Below are positions 40,069-49,570 of a DNA stretch of 64,000 nucleotides, one piece after another. Source of the DNA: Acinetobacter baylyi DSM 14961 = CIP 107474 (GTDB lineage Bacteria; Pseudomonadota; Gammaproteobacteria; Pseudomonadales; Moraxellaceae). The stretch covers positions 310,001 to 374,000 of the forward strand of contig NZ_KB849625.1 in NCBI RefSeq assembly GCF_000368685.1, given 5' to 3'. Position 1 is the first letter of the stretch; every line of letters starts with the position of its first letter. The notes beneath the pieces are model-generated. The model ran no database searches and was not told where the DNA came from. It was given only the letters and a program-made list of their open reading frames with translations. The position numbers and the translations under genes are program-made.

Positions 40069-41304
40069 TTACACAAAAAACTTAAGAATAACTTGAATAA
40101 CGGTCGCATTAATTAAATCAACAAAAAATGCACCACACAGTGGAACAATTAAAAATGCTTTATGCGACGGGCCATACATATTCGTAATTGCTTGCATATT
40201 TGCAACGGCAGTAGGCGTTGCGCCCATACCAAAACCACAATGTCCAGCGGCAAGTACAGCTGCATCGTAATTTTTACCCATGACCTTAAACGTCACAAAG
40301 GCGGCGTATAATGCCATTGTTAAGGTTTGTGCTGCAAGGATAATTACTAAAGGACCAGCAAGATCGACCAATTGCCACAATTTTAACGATAATAAAGCCA
40401 TCGCCAAATACAGTGAAAGTGATGCATTTCCAAAAACATCAATCGCACGATCAAAAATATCGACACGAAAAATACTTTCCAGAACATTTCTTAAGATCAC
40501 GCCACCACCAAGTGCCCATACAAAAGTAGGTAACTCGAACCATGTTCCTTTGCTATATCCAGTCATGAAGTCAGCAAAGGCCAGACAGGCAGCGAACATT
40601 CCCAACGTAGTAATGGCATTATCTGCGGTAATTAATCGAACCTGATGTGGATTTTCAAATGGTGCCAGATCATCTGGATGCGTATCAACATGCGTATCGC
40701 GGTCTTTAATTTGGGCACGTGTTTTGGCATTTGCGAGCTGATGACGATTAATCAATAGCTTGGCTAAAGGTCCCCCAATAATTCCACCAATAATCAGTCC
40801 AAAAGTTGCACTCGCCATACCAAGTGCTAGCGCCCCCTGAATGCCATGTTGAGTTTCTAAGATTTCTCCCCATGCACCTGCTGTGCCATGCCCTCCAGTG
40901 AGTGTAATTGAACCAGCAATCAAACCGATCAGCGGGTCGATACCTAATAGAGTGGCCAGACTTATTCCGACAATATCTTGGACAACAATAAATGACGCAA
41001 CACAAATCAAGAATATGATTAATCCCACCCCACCTTCTTTGAGTTTGGCAAAATGCGCACTCAAACCGATCGAGGCAAAGAAAATTAACATAAAACTGGT
41101 TTGTAGTTCACTGCTAAAAATAATGCTATACCCCCAAATCGAGTGTACAGCAAACGAAACTGTTGCTGCGACGAGACCACCAGCAACAGGTTCAGGGATA
41201 TTATAACGTCTCAGAAAGTCAATTTTATTGACTAAAAATCGCCCTAAAAGTAATACGATGACCGCTGCAATCAACGTATAGAAGGCATTAAATGTAAATT
41301 CCAT
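40069..41304 (-). CDS. gltS: Sodium/glutamate symporter GltS
   Basis: A 411-residue Na+-coupled glutamate importer. The N-terminal half has the YNIPEPVAGGLVAA segment near 34-47 and the pore-loop GSITLTGGHGTAGAWGE near 130-147; the inverted second half has GHCGFGMGATPTAVANMQ near 355-373. These two re-entrant loops are the defining GltS features. About ten membrane helices are predicted by eye. The gene stands alone, bounded by a terminator and a 369-base upstream region. Confidence 0.95.
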   Translation of the reverse strand: MEFTFNAFYTLIAAVIVLLLGRFLVNKIDFLRRYNIPEPVAGGLVAATVSFAVHSIWGYSIIFSSELQTSFMLIFFASIGLSAHFAKLKEGGVGLIIFLICVASFIVVQDIVGISLATLLGIDPLIGLIAGSITLTGGHGTAGAWGEILETQHGIQGALALGMASATFGLIIGGIIGGPLAKLLINRHQLANAKTRAQIKDRDTHVDTHPDDLAPFENPHQVRLITADNAITTLGMFAACLAFADFMTGYSKGTWFELPTFVWALGGGVILRNVLESIFRVDIFDRAIDVFGNASLSLYLAMALLSLKLWQLVDLAGPLVIILAAQTLTMALYAAFVTFKVMGKNYDAAVLAAGHCGFGMGATPTAVANMQAITNMYGPSHKAFLIVPLCGAFFVDLINATVIQVILKFFV

Positions 41305-41679
41305 ATATTTTCCATTTAACTCTCAAGCATTTAATCGATTTTCATTCTTCTAACATGTGAATGATAAAGATGACTAAACGGAATCTTGAGAAGAATTACC
41401 CAAAAGAAGTGAAACAGAAAGATGAATTCAAATAAGAACAAACAGTTTGATTTGAAGCAAAGCTAAAAATCACAAGTGAATCAGTATAGTATACTATTAC
41501 AGTAGACTCCGTATTTTTGCTGTAATCCTGATGATTTTTTACACAAGATCATTCACCTTTTGCAGTTTTAGTTGCAATTTATCCACTAAAGTCTATTTTT
41601 GATTTTTATAAAATCGGTTTAAAAATCGCAGATGAATCCTTTATAGTGGTTGCACCCAAAAAACGGATAAGGAATGCCC
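41305..41679. other. Intergenic region between divergent gltS and nitroreductase genes
   Basis: About 370 bases, A/T rich, without a supportable open frame. It holds the promoters for both divergent genes. The only conspicuous element is the 12-base palindrome ATAGTATACTAT at 41486-41497, a candidate dimeric repressor site. An AAGGA ribosome site at 41668-41673 precedes the nitroreductase ATG. Confidence 0.5.
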
Positions 41680-42384
41680 ATGCAGTCTGAGCAAATTCAA
41701 TTGGTCGATCAAGCCATTATGTCTCGACATTCAGTTCGTGCTTTTTTATCCACACCGATTGAACCTCAAATCATCAAAGATATTTTGGCAGTCGCAAGCC
41801 GTGCACCATCGGGCACCAATACTCAGCCATGGAAAGTGTATGTCGTCACTGGTCAAACACGCGACACCATGATTCGTCGGGTATGTGAAGCCCAGATGGC
41901 ACTGACAAATGATCCAAGCCATGCCGAGCATTATCAGGAAACATTCGCTTATTATCCTGAAAAATGGATTTCACCCTTTATTGATCGCCGCCGTGAAAAT
42001 GGATGGGGGCTGTATGGATTACTCAATATTCAAAAGGGCGAAAAGGAAAAAATGGCGCAACAGCAACTACGTAACTTTCAGTTATTTGACGCACCAGTTG
42101 GACTGTATTTTACCGTCAATAAAATGATGGGTATCGGATCGAAAATGGATATTTCCATGATGATTCAAAATGTCATGATTGCTGCCAAAGCCCGCGGACT
42201 AGACACCTGCCCCCAAGCTGCATGGAATCATTTTCATCCAATTGTCCTCGATGTACTCCATGCACCAGAAGATGAAGAATTAGTCTGTACTGTGGCTTTA
42301 GGTTATGCAGATCCAGATCATATTGTAAATACCTTTATTACACCACGTGAAAGCGTCGAGAGTTTTACCCAGTTTTTAGATTAA
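41680..42384 (+). CDS. Nitroreductase-family flavoprotein
   Basis: An FMN-dependent NAD(P)H oxidoreductase of about 234 residues. The N-terminus has the family SRHSVRAFLSTPIE motif with the FMN-binding RxSxRxF, then ASRAPSGTNTQPWKVYVVTG, the main FMN loop. The C-terminal half has LDTCPQAAWNHF and VCTVALGYAD. I chose the ATG at 41680 because AAGGA lies 6 bases upstream, whereas the ATG at 41674 overlaps that site. The physiological substrate (nitroaromatic, quinone or other) is unknown. Confidence 0.9.
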   Translation: MQSEQIQLVDQAIMSRHSVRAFLSTPIEPQIIKDILAVASRAPSGTNTQPWKVYVVTGQTRDTMIRRVCEAQMALTNDPSHAEHYQETFAYYPEKWISPFIDRRRENGWGLYGLLNIQKGEKEKMAQQQLRNFQLFDAPVGLYFTVNKMMGIGSKMDISMMIQNVMIAAKARGLDTCPQAAWNHFHPIVLDVLHAPEDEELVCTVALGYADPDHIVNTFITPRESVESFTQFLD

Positions 42385-42400
42385 ACCGACCGATCTGAAT

Positions 42401-42428
42401 AAAAAGACCTGTGCATTCAGGTCTTTTT
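42401..42428. terminator. Bidirectional terminator between nitroreductase and MFS genes
   Basis: An 11-bp stem AAAAAGACCTG/CAGGTCTTTTT with a 6-base loop lies between converging genes, with T-runs on both strands. Confidence 0.92.
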
Positions 42429-42444
42429 GTATGCAATTAAAGAC

Positions 42445-43662
42445 TTAAGTGGTTTGTAGCTTAAGCTGACGTGCGACAACAAAAATTGCGATTACACCTA
42501 CACCTGAAAATAGCAGCATCATCAATCCCATATTAAACAGCGCATTCCAAATTAGAAAATTAAGTAATACACCAGCCAATAAGCCACAAGCAAACTGCAT
42601 GCTGCCCATAATAGCACTCGCTGTTCCTGCACGTGAACCTTGTTGCGACATCGCCAACGCCATTGCATTCGGGCCTGTCATTCCCAAACCAGACACTGCC
42701 AAAAATAAACCTGTCATCACCATCACTATAGGCGCGTGTATCAGCAGACCGCTGACTAAAACAACCAATGCCCCTGTTAATTGTATAAATCCACCAATTT
42801 TAAGGCGCTGTAATGTACTTAATCTTGAAACGAGCTTTTTGTTCAGTGAAGATAAAATAATGATCCCGAGTGCATTGAAACCAAAAGCATAGGCAAATTG
42901 CTGCTGAGATAAACCGTATTGATCCATCAATACCGCAGAAGCAGAACTGATGTAACTAAACAAAACACCACCAGTCAAACAACCCGCAAACATGGGAAAA
43001 CGAAAGCTCGCATCTTTAAAGATCGCAATATAGAGTGTAAACACCTGATTGAGACTGAGTCGAAGACGCTTCTCGGGAACCAAAGTTTCTATAAAGAAAA
43101 AATGAATACACACCAAAGAAATACAGCCAATCAATGCCAATATCCAGAAAATGGCCTGCCAGTGAAAAAACTCCAGTACAAACGCTCCTAATGCAGGTGC
43201 TGCAATAGGTGCAATTCCCATTACAATCATCATACTTGAAAATGCTTGAGCAGAACCCTGTACATCGAGTCGATCACGAATCGCTGCTCTTGCAATCACG
43301 ACACCCACGCATCCACCTAATGCCTGAATAATACGTGCAAAGATGAGCGACCATTCATTATCTGCCAGGACACAAGATGCACTGGCGATCACATACAGTG
43401 TTAGTCCCACGTATAAAGGCTTTTTACGACCAATACGATCACTAATCGGGCCGTATACCAATTGACCAATTGCAAGCCCTAAAAAATAAGCTGGCAAGGT
43501 ATTTGCTACCATTGCAGTACTTACACCAAAATCCTCTGCCATTTGTGGCAAGGCAGGCAGATACATATCGATAGATAATGGACCGAGTGCAGTTAAAAGT
43601 GCAAGGAGCATGATCCATGCAGTTGAGTATTGACGATTTAATCTACTTTCAGACATGTTCAC
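42445..43662 (-). CDS. Bcr/CflA-family multidrug efflux MFS transporter
   Basis: A 405-residue, 12-helix major facilitator drug:H+ antiporter. The N-terminal LTALGPLSIDMYLPALPQMAEDFGVS segment is diagnostic for the Bcr/CflA subfamily. The MFS motif A GPISDRIGRKKPLYVGL lies near 75-92, and motif C-type GVVIARAAIRD is near 120. Homologues confer bicyclomycin, sulfonamide or chloramphenicol tolerance in other bacteria; the substrate here is not known. Confidence 0.9.
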   Translation of the reverse strand: MNMSESRLNRQYSTAWIMLLALLTALGPLSIDMYLPALPQMAEDFGVSTAMVANTLPAYFLGLAIGQLVYGPISDRIGRKKPLYVGLTLYVIASASCVLADNEWSLIFARIIQALGGCVGVVIARAAIRDRLDVQGSAQAFSSMMIVMGIAPIAAPALGAFVLEFFHWQAIFWILALIGCISLVCIHFFFIETLVPEKRLRLSLNQVFTLYIAIFKDASFRFPMFAGCLTGGVLFSYISSASAVLMDQYGLSQQQFAYAFGFNALGIIILSSLNKKLVSRLSTLQRLKIGGFIQLTGALVVLVSGLLIHAPIVMVMTGLFLAVSGLGMTGPNAMALAMSQQGSRAGTASAIMGSMQFACGLLAGVLLNFLIWNALFNMGLMMLLFSGVGVIAIFVVARQLKLQTT

Positions 43663-43805
43663 ATTTTAATTTAAAATATTATGCGTGCAGACAAGCTTAC
43701 ACTGTCCATAGTATGATTTCACAGCATAAAACAATGAAAGTTTTTCAAATACTAAATTTAAATGTCATATCACCGTCCTCACTCAGCAGATTATAAGGAA
43801 TCCTC

Positions 43806-45980
43806 TTGAAGCCCTGGTTGTCTAAAGTCAGAAAAGCGACATACAACACATCATTGATGTATAACCTGAGAATGCTCATTGCATTTGCAGGCACTGCATT
43901 TGTCCCCTACTTTCTTGACTATCAACTCGCGACAATTCCCTTAACATTAGGCGTTGTTGCTGCAGGTCTGAGCGATATTGATGACCGCTTTTCGGTTCGC
44001 ATCATGAATCTGGTTTATACCTATATTGGATTTTTTGTTGCGGCAACTTCGGTTCAACTCCTATTTCCCTATCCTATTGCATTTGCATTGGGATTGATTG
44101 TCGCTTGTATTTTCTGGATTTTACTGGGTTCACTAGGGCGACGTTATGCCACCATCTCGTATGGATGTTTAGTCGTCTCGGTATATTCGATGCTCGGCGT
44201 TCATTTGTTCTCGGAATGGTATGTGCAACCTGTACTGCTAGTTTGTGGTGCTGCATGGTATGGCTTAATTGCAACTATTAGTTTTTTACTATTTCCGATT
44301 CGCCCTGTTCAAGACAAACTGGCAGCATGCTATTCATCTCTGGGAGATTTTCTTTTTGCAAAATCAAGTGTATTTGATGTCGATATGACGCCAAATAGTT
44401 ACCAGCAGAGCTTGATTGATTTGTCTTTGGAAAATGGCAAATTGGTGGGAATTTTTAATGATCTAAAAACCGCTCTGCTCACCCGGCTTAAAGGCGACCG
44501 GGGACAAAAAGATACACGCCGTAGTTTGCAATATTATTTCGTTGCGCAAGATATTCATGAGCGTGCTGATTCTGCACATATTAATTATCAAGAATTGAGT
44601 AAGATTTTTCAGCACAGTGATATTCTGTTTCGCTTTCAACGAATCTTGAGTATTCAGGGCAAAGCCTGTAAAGACTTGAGTGAAAGTATTTTAAAAAGAG
44701 AGTCTTATAAACATAACAAGCGATTTAAGCATGCTTTTGAAAATTTAAAGCAGTCACTTGAAAAACTGCGTCAGGATCAGGTATATGACCAGATGTGGGT
44801 CAATGCCCTTTTTGCACTGTATCAAAATTTAAAAGGAATCGATGCGCAACTGCGTAACCTGGAAACAGAACGTAATATCGCACTTGATAAAAACAAACAA
44901 CTCGAACAACAGCTTAAAGATGATGATCTTAAAGGCTGGAAAGACATCAAGATTCGCATCAAACAAAATTTAACACCAGAATCGGTGCTGTTCCGTCACG
45001 CCATCCGTTTATCCACAGTACTGGTGATTGGCTATATTTTTGTACAAATGACAGGTATTCAGTACGGTTACTGGATCTTGCTCACCGCCCTGTTTGTATC
45101 CCAGCCCAACTTTAATGCAACCAAACGCCGTTTACGTTTAAGGATTGTAGGTACATTGGTTGGGATTATTATTGGTCTTGCTATTCTGTATTTTGTTCCA
45201 TCATTAGAAGGACAACTCTTATTACTGGTGATAAGTGGCGTATTATTTTTTGAATTGCGTAGTAAACAATATGCACAGGCCACTGCATTTATCACTATTT
45301 TGGCGCTCATTAACTTTAATCTGGATGGATTCGGTTTCTCTGCTGGCTTACCACGTATGATTGATACCTTGATTGGTTGTGCATTGGCATGGTTCGGTGT
45401 CAGTTTTATCTGGCCAGACTGGAAATTCAGGCGCTTGCCACGTACCATCCGACGCGCCTTACAGGCACAGTGTAATTATCTAATCGATGTGGTTCAGCAA
45501 TATCATGAAGGTCGAAACCATGGCCTAAGCTATCGTATTGCTCGACGTAATGCACATAATACTGATGCTGATGTTGCCTCCCTCATTTCGACTCTGGCGA
45601 CAGAACCCGACTTTGATCCACTGCAAAAAAATCTAGCCTTTGAGTTCCTGTGTTTAAACCATACCTTTCTGAGCTATATTGCTGCTTTAGGGGCACATCG
45701 CCAAAAAATTGAAGACAAAGAGGTTCTTCAATTGCTAGATCAGGCGCTGGATGATATTCAGGGTGCTTTGCTGCGTGACGAAATGCCAGATCTGACCGCA
45801 CATAATATGCTACAGACTATTCGCACACGGTTAAAACAAAGTAGTGAAGAAGATCAAAGCGCTTTACTCATTTTGCAGCAACTTTCACTAATGTATAGCA
45901 TCCTAAAACAACTCAGTACACTCAAGCAAAGTCTGAGCCATGACCGAGACGATGCCGCCACAGAATTAGCATCTTTATAA
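43806..45980 (+). CDS. YccS/FUSC-family inner-membrane protein
   Basis: A 724-residue membrane protein with two blocks of hydrophobic helices (about 20-165 and 395-520), each followed by a cytoplasmic helical domain, the architecture of the YccS/YhfK (FUSC-related) family. The second block contains FVQMTGIQYGYWILLTALFVSQPNFNATKRR, a strongly conserved YccS/FUSC segment. The start is a TTG with AAGGAA 5 bases upstream; the first internal ATG would remove only about 18 residues. Some family members transport aromatic acids, but the role here is unknown. Confidence 0.87.
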   Translation: MKPWLSKVRKATYNTSLMYNLRMLIAFAGTAFVPYFLDYQLATIPLTLGVVAAGLSDIDDRFSVRIMNLVYTYIGFFVAATSVQLLFPYPIAFALGLIVACIFWILLGSLGRRYATISYGCLVVSVYSMLGVHLFSEWYVQPVLLVCGAAWYGLIATISFLLFPIRPVQDKLAACYSSLGDFLFAKSSVFDVDMTPNSYQQSLIDLSLENGKLVGIFNDLKTALLTRLKGDRGQKDTRRSLQYYFVAQDIHERADSAHINYQELSKIFQHSDILFRFQRILSIQGKACKDLSESILKRESYKHNKRFKHAFENLKQSLEKLRQDQVYDQMWVNALFALYQNLKGIDAQLRNLETERNIALDKNKQLEQQLKDDDLKGWKDIKIRIKQNLTPESVLFRHAIRLSTVLVIGYIFVQMTGIQYGYWILLTALFVSQPNFNATKRRLRLRIVGTLVGIIIGLAILYFVPSLEGQLLLLVISGVLFFELRSKQYAQATAFITILALINFNLDGFGFSAGLPRMIDTLIGCALAWFGVSFIWPDWKFRRLPRTIRRALQAQCNYLIDVVQQYHEGRNHGLSYRIARRNAHNTDADVASLISTLATEPDFDPLQKNLAFEFLCLNHTFLSYIAALGAHRQKIEDKEVLQLLDQALDDIQGALLRDEMPDLTAHNMLQTIRTRLKQSSEEDQSALLILQQLSLMYSILKQLSTLKQSLSHDRDDAATELASL

Positions 45981-46072
45981 ATCCCATGAAAATGGCACAA
46001 TATATTCACGGAATAGGGTTATTTAATGCTAAACTTTGGCGAGTTTAAAATTCACTTTATGCACTTAGCACT

Positions 46073-46633
46073 ATGACCGCGAAAACTTTATACGCTTATA
46101 CGCTACAGCCAGTTATTTACGAAGTTTCTGAAGCCGAACAACGTCAGGCTCAGCTTATGATTTGGCGTAGCACCAATAAAATCAGCACAAAAGCATGGAT
46201 TATCATGGCAGTGGTTTTAGCATTGTCTATCGCAGGGATTATTCTTCTTAAAAATTACTCAACTATTTTTTGTTGGGTTGCGATTATCGGTGTTGTACTG
46301 TATTACGTGTTACGCAAATACGGCCTTGAATGGTACGTAAAACGCAAGATGAATGAATTTCCAGTTCAAGAAGTCAAGGGAATCCGTTTAGGCGTTCAAC
46401 CACACGGTATTGTAATGCGTCAGCAAATGGGTGGCCAAGAAGGTATGGGCACCATCGGCTGGAAAGATATTTATGAATGGTACAATACCCCAGATTTCAT
46501 TTTGCTGAACTTTAAAGTGAAAGGTCAACAAGGTGCATATCTTCTTCCGAAGCGTATGGATACCAAGAACTTTTCATTTAATACCATTCGCAAACATCTT
46601 GCAGAACATGTGGGTGATGCCAAACCGTTATAA
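46073..46633 (+). CDS. YcxB-like membrane protein of unknown function
   Basis: A 186-residue protein with two adjacent membrane helices (about 42-62 and 66-83). They are followed by a cytoplasmic beta-rich domain with GIRLGVQPHGIVMRQQ and GTIGWKDIYEWYNTPDFILL, which corresponds to the YcxB-like C-terminal pattern (W-x-D/x-I/Y near a PH-like fold). The function of such proteins is not established. It is followed by a good terminator and precedes the iron-associated reductase. Confidence 0.72.
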   Translation: MTAKTLYAYTLQPVIYEVSEAEQRQAQLMIWRSTNKISTKAWIIMAVVLALSIAGIILLKNYSTIFCWVAIIGVVLYYVLRKYGLEWYVKRKMNEFPVQEVKGIRLGVQPHGIVMRQQMGGQEGMGTIGWKDIYEWYNTPDFILLNFKVKGQQGAYLLPKRMDTKNFSFNTIRKHLAEHVGDAKPL

Positions 46634-46652
46634 ATCATGAGTTGTTGTTAAG

Positions 46653-46676
46653 AAACCTCCTTAATGGAGGTTTTTT
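46653..46676 (+). terminator. Terminator after the YcxB-like gene
   Basis: Stem AAACCTCC/GGAGGTTT with a 5-base loop ends in six Ts, 20 bases after the stop codon. Confidence 0.9.
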
Positions 46677-46690
46677 ATACGCATACAAAT

Positions 46691-46712
46691 GATAATGAAA
46701 ATTAATATTATC
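46691..46712. promoter_or_regulatory. Fur-box-like sequence upstream of the PepSY-flavoreductase gene
   Basis: GATAATGAAAAT followed by TAAT and ATTATC matches two direct Fur hexamers (GATAAT repeats, one mismatch) and an inverted third hexamer with a 4-base instead of 1-base gap. It lies about 80 bases before the start codon, a normal position for iron repression. A/T-rich DNA makes chance matches possible. Confidence 0.45.
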
Positions 46713-46789
46713 TCGAAAATCCATATTATCTATTAAATCTTAAGCTATAATCATTTCGAACTTAAATCTTAAACTTACTGTTTATAACT

Positions 46790-49435
46790 ATGCTGAAGAA
46801 AATATTTTTCCAGATTCATTGGTTTTTGGGGATTAGTGCTGGATTGATTCTCGCGCTAATGGGCGTTACAGGTGCGATATATTCCTATGATCAACAAATA
46901 TTAAAGCTGATCAATCAAGATAGTTATGTGGTGCAGGCACAAGCCTCCCCCAAACTCACACCAGCAGAGTTATATCAGTACTTTCAAAAGAAAAGTCCTG
47001 AAATTAAAATCAATAGCATCACCATTGTGAAAGATCCAACCGCCTCGTCGACTGTGAATATTCAGAAAGAAGGCGAACGTCGTGGTTACAACATGATGGT
47101 CAACCCCTATACCGCTGAAGTATTACCAGAAATTAAAGGCAGAGGCTTTTTTCAGTTTGTACAACAGTTACATCGCACCCTGACCTTTGGACCTGTGGGT
47201 AAGCAAATTACAGGTGCCTGTACACTTATCCTGATCTTTTTCGTATTGAGCGGTCTCTACTTACGCTGGCCTAAAAAACATTCTTGGCGCCAGTGGCTAT
47301 TTGTTAAACCTAAACTCAAAGGTCGTAATTTTATTTGGGATCTTCATGCAGTTGTGGGGACATGGGTGGTTGTTTTCTATCTCATTCTGGCATGCACAGG
47401 TTTATATTGGTCGTATGACTGGTGGCGCGATGGCATGTTTAAAATTATGGGCGTTGAACGTCCACAACCTCAAATGCAGGGAAATACTGGTACACGTGAT
47501 GAAAGCCCAGCAAGTCCAAATCGAAACGCCGAATCACGTCAACATGCAAATATGTCTCGTGAACATGTTCGTGGTGCTGGCGAGCATGATCAAAAGAATA
47601 ATAAAGAACATTCTGCCAGAATTTCACCTGAACAAATCAGCTATGCACTTACTCAAACGTGGACAGGTTTCAACCAAAAACTTGGACGGGACTATTCATC
47701 CATTACATTAACTTTACCCAAAAAAGCTGATAACAACATTGAACTTATCTTTATTGACCCCGTTCCACAACACGAACGTGCGCGTAACTCTGCGGTTTAT
47801 GATTATCAGTCAGGTAGTATCAAAAAATTAGAGTTATATGAAGATAAAAAGCTTAATGAAAAAATCATGAGCAGTATGCTACCGGTACATCGCGGTAGCT
47901 TCTTTGGGCCGGTTTATCACTTTTTTGCTATGCTAGCATCTCTGGCCATGCCTCTATTTTTTATTACAGGCTGGATGCTATATTTAAAAAGACGTAAACA
48001 AAAACAACTTACGCTTGCAGCACGTCAACAGCTTGGAAATCATCATATCGATCCAGATGCCAAACCTTGGTTAGTGACATATGCTTCACAAACTGGGGTG
48101 GCTGAACAATTGGCTTGGCGCACTGCAACACGCTTACAAGAAGCACATCAACCCGTTCAGGTCAAACCCGTTCAGCAACTTACGCAGCAAGATTTAACTG
48201 AATCGCCACAAATACTATTTATTTTAAGCACTTATGGAACAGGTGAAGCTCCCGATCTGGCGACCAACTTTGAAAAGAAATTTCTAAAAACATCTTTATC
48301 ACTGGCACATCTTGAATATGCCATTTTAGCCTTGGGCTCAAAAGAATATCCAAATAGTTATTGTGCTTTTGGACATCGCGTCGATCAGTGGCTCAAACAA
48401 TCAGGCGCGAAAGCCTTATTTGATGTCATTGAAGTAGATAACGCCAATCCTACAGATATCCAAAACTGGAATCAGTCTTTAATTAAAGCCACTAAGCTTG
48501 ATCTGCAATCGATGAATATTGAAAAAACTTTCGATCAATGGATTCTGGAAAAACGCGAATTGTTAAACCCCAATAGCCAAGGCGCTGCTGCTTATAATAT
48601 TGAGCTAAAACCGACTTATGATGCACTATGGCAAGCGGGAGATATTGCAGAAATTCAGCCTGGTAATAGCAAACAACGGATTCAGGCATTTTTGGAGAAA
48701 CATCATATATCAGCATCTACATACGTTGAATCATTAGATATCAAGATTGGAGAAGCCCTTTGGGATAAAGATTTAACTGTCGAAGTTGAACCTTTTGCCA
48801 ATGTAGAACATTTACTTGAGCAACTCCCTACCCTGCCTACTCGTGAATATTCAATTGCCAGTATTCCTAGCCAGCAAATCTTACGTTTAACAGTACGTCA
48901 GCAATTTGATCAAAATGGCGAATTTGGTTTAGGTTCAGGATGGTTAACACAGCATCTAGATGAACAGTCTAAAATTTTATTACGTATTCGTACCAATGAA
49001 TCTTTTCACTTGATTGGCGATAACCGCCCAATCATCTGTATTGGAAATGGTACAGGAATTGCGGGATTAATGAGCCTGTTACATAGCCGAATTCGCCATG
49101 ATTACACCGAAAACTGGTTAATTTTTGGGGAACGTCAACAGGCGTATGATTTTTTCTATCAGGATACAATTTCTGCATGGCAAACCACAGGCATGCTAAA
49201 AAGACTTGATCTGGTCTTTTCACGCGATCAACTCGAAAAACGTTATGTTCAAAATGTATTGATTGAACAAGCAGACCAACTCAAACAGTGGATTGCAAAA
49301 GATGCCGTGATTTATGTATGTGGCAGCATTGAGGGTATGGCAACTGGCGTTGATCATGCATTGATAGACATTTTAGGAGAACATCATGTCGATGAACTTA
49401 GACAACAGGGACGTTATCGTCGAGATGTTTATTAA
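46790..49435 (+). CDS. PepSY-domain membrane protein fused to a CysJ-like flavoreductase
   Basis: An 881-residue fusion. Residues 1-410 are a PepSY-associated membrane module with four hydrophobic helices and several intramembrane histidines (HWFLG near 10, LHRTL near 125, LHAVVG near 185, PVHRGSFFGPVYHFF near 365). A His/Asn/Arg-rich insert occupies about 225-285. Residues 420-570 are a flavodoxin domain (YASQTGVAEQLAW, LSTYGTGEAPD). Residues 590-881 are a ferredoxin-reductase part with FAD motif REYSIAS, nucleotide motif GNGTGIAGLM and terminal VYVCGS...RYRRDVY. NADPH electrons could pass through FAD and FMN across the membrane to a periplasmic acceptor. Ferric-siderophore reduction is suggested by the upstream Fur-box-like site, but not proven. 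Confidence 0.88.
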   Translation: MLKKIFFQIHWFLGISAGLILALMGVTGAIYSYDQQILKLINQDSYVVQAQASPKLTPAELYQYFQKKSPEIKINSITIVKDPTASSTVNIQKEGERRGYNMMVNPYTAEVLPEIKGRGFFQFVQQLHRTLTFGPVGKQITGACTLILIFFVLSGLYLRWPKKHSWRQWLFVKPKLKGRNFIWDLHAVVGTWVVVFYLILACTGLYWSYDWWRDGMFKIMGVERPQPQMQGNTGTRDESPASPNRNAESRQHANMSREHVRGAGEHDQKNNKEHSARISPEQISYALTQTWTGFNQKLGRDYSSITLTLPKKADNNIELIFIDPVPQHERARNSAVYDYQSGSIKKLELYEDKKLNEKIMSSMLPVHRGSFFGPVYHFFAMLASLAMPLFFITGWMLYLKRRKQKQLTLAARQQLGNHHIDPDAKPWLVTYASQTGVAEQLAWRTATRLQEAHQPVQVKPVQQLTQQDLTESPQILFILSTYGTGEAPDLATNFEKKFLKTSLSLAHLEYAILALGSKEYPNSYCAFGHRVDQWLKQSGAKALFDVIEVDNANPTDIQNWNQSLIKATKLDLQSMNIEKTFDQWILEKRELLNPNSQGAAAYNIELKPTYDALWQAGDIAEIQPGNSKQRIQAFLEKHHISASTYVESLDIKIGEALWDKDLTVEVEPFANVEHLLEQLPTLPTREYSIASIPSQQILRLTVRQQFDQNGEFGLGSGWLTQHLDEQSKILLRIRTNESFHLIGDNRPIICIGNGTGIAGLMSLLHSRIRHDYTENWLIFGERQQAYDFFYQDTISAWQTTGMLKRLDLVFSRDQLEKRYVQNVLIEQADQLKQWIAKDAVIYVCGSIEGMATGVDHALIDILGEHHVDELRQQGRYRRDVY

Positions 49436-49453
49436 GATCATGTAAACCACGTC

Positions 49454-49483
49454 ATAAAACCGAAGTGAAAACTTCGGTTTTAT
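49454..49483 (+). terminator. Terminator of the PepSY-flavoreductase gene
   Basis: An 11-bp stem AAAACCGAAGT/ACTTCGGTTTT with a GAAA tetraloop, extended by flanking A/T pairs, lies about 20 bases after the stop. Confidence 0.92.
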
Positions 49484-49570
49484 TTATGCGATTGTTTTTC
49501 TTTATATCCTGTCTTTTTTGCTATGCTCTCATCACTTCTAAATATTGAATCATTGATCTCACGTGATACC

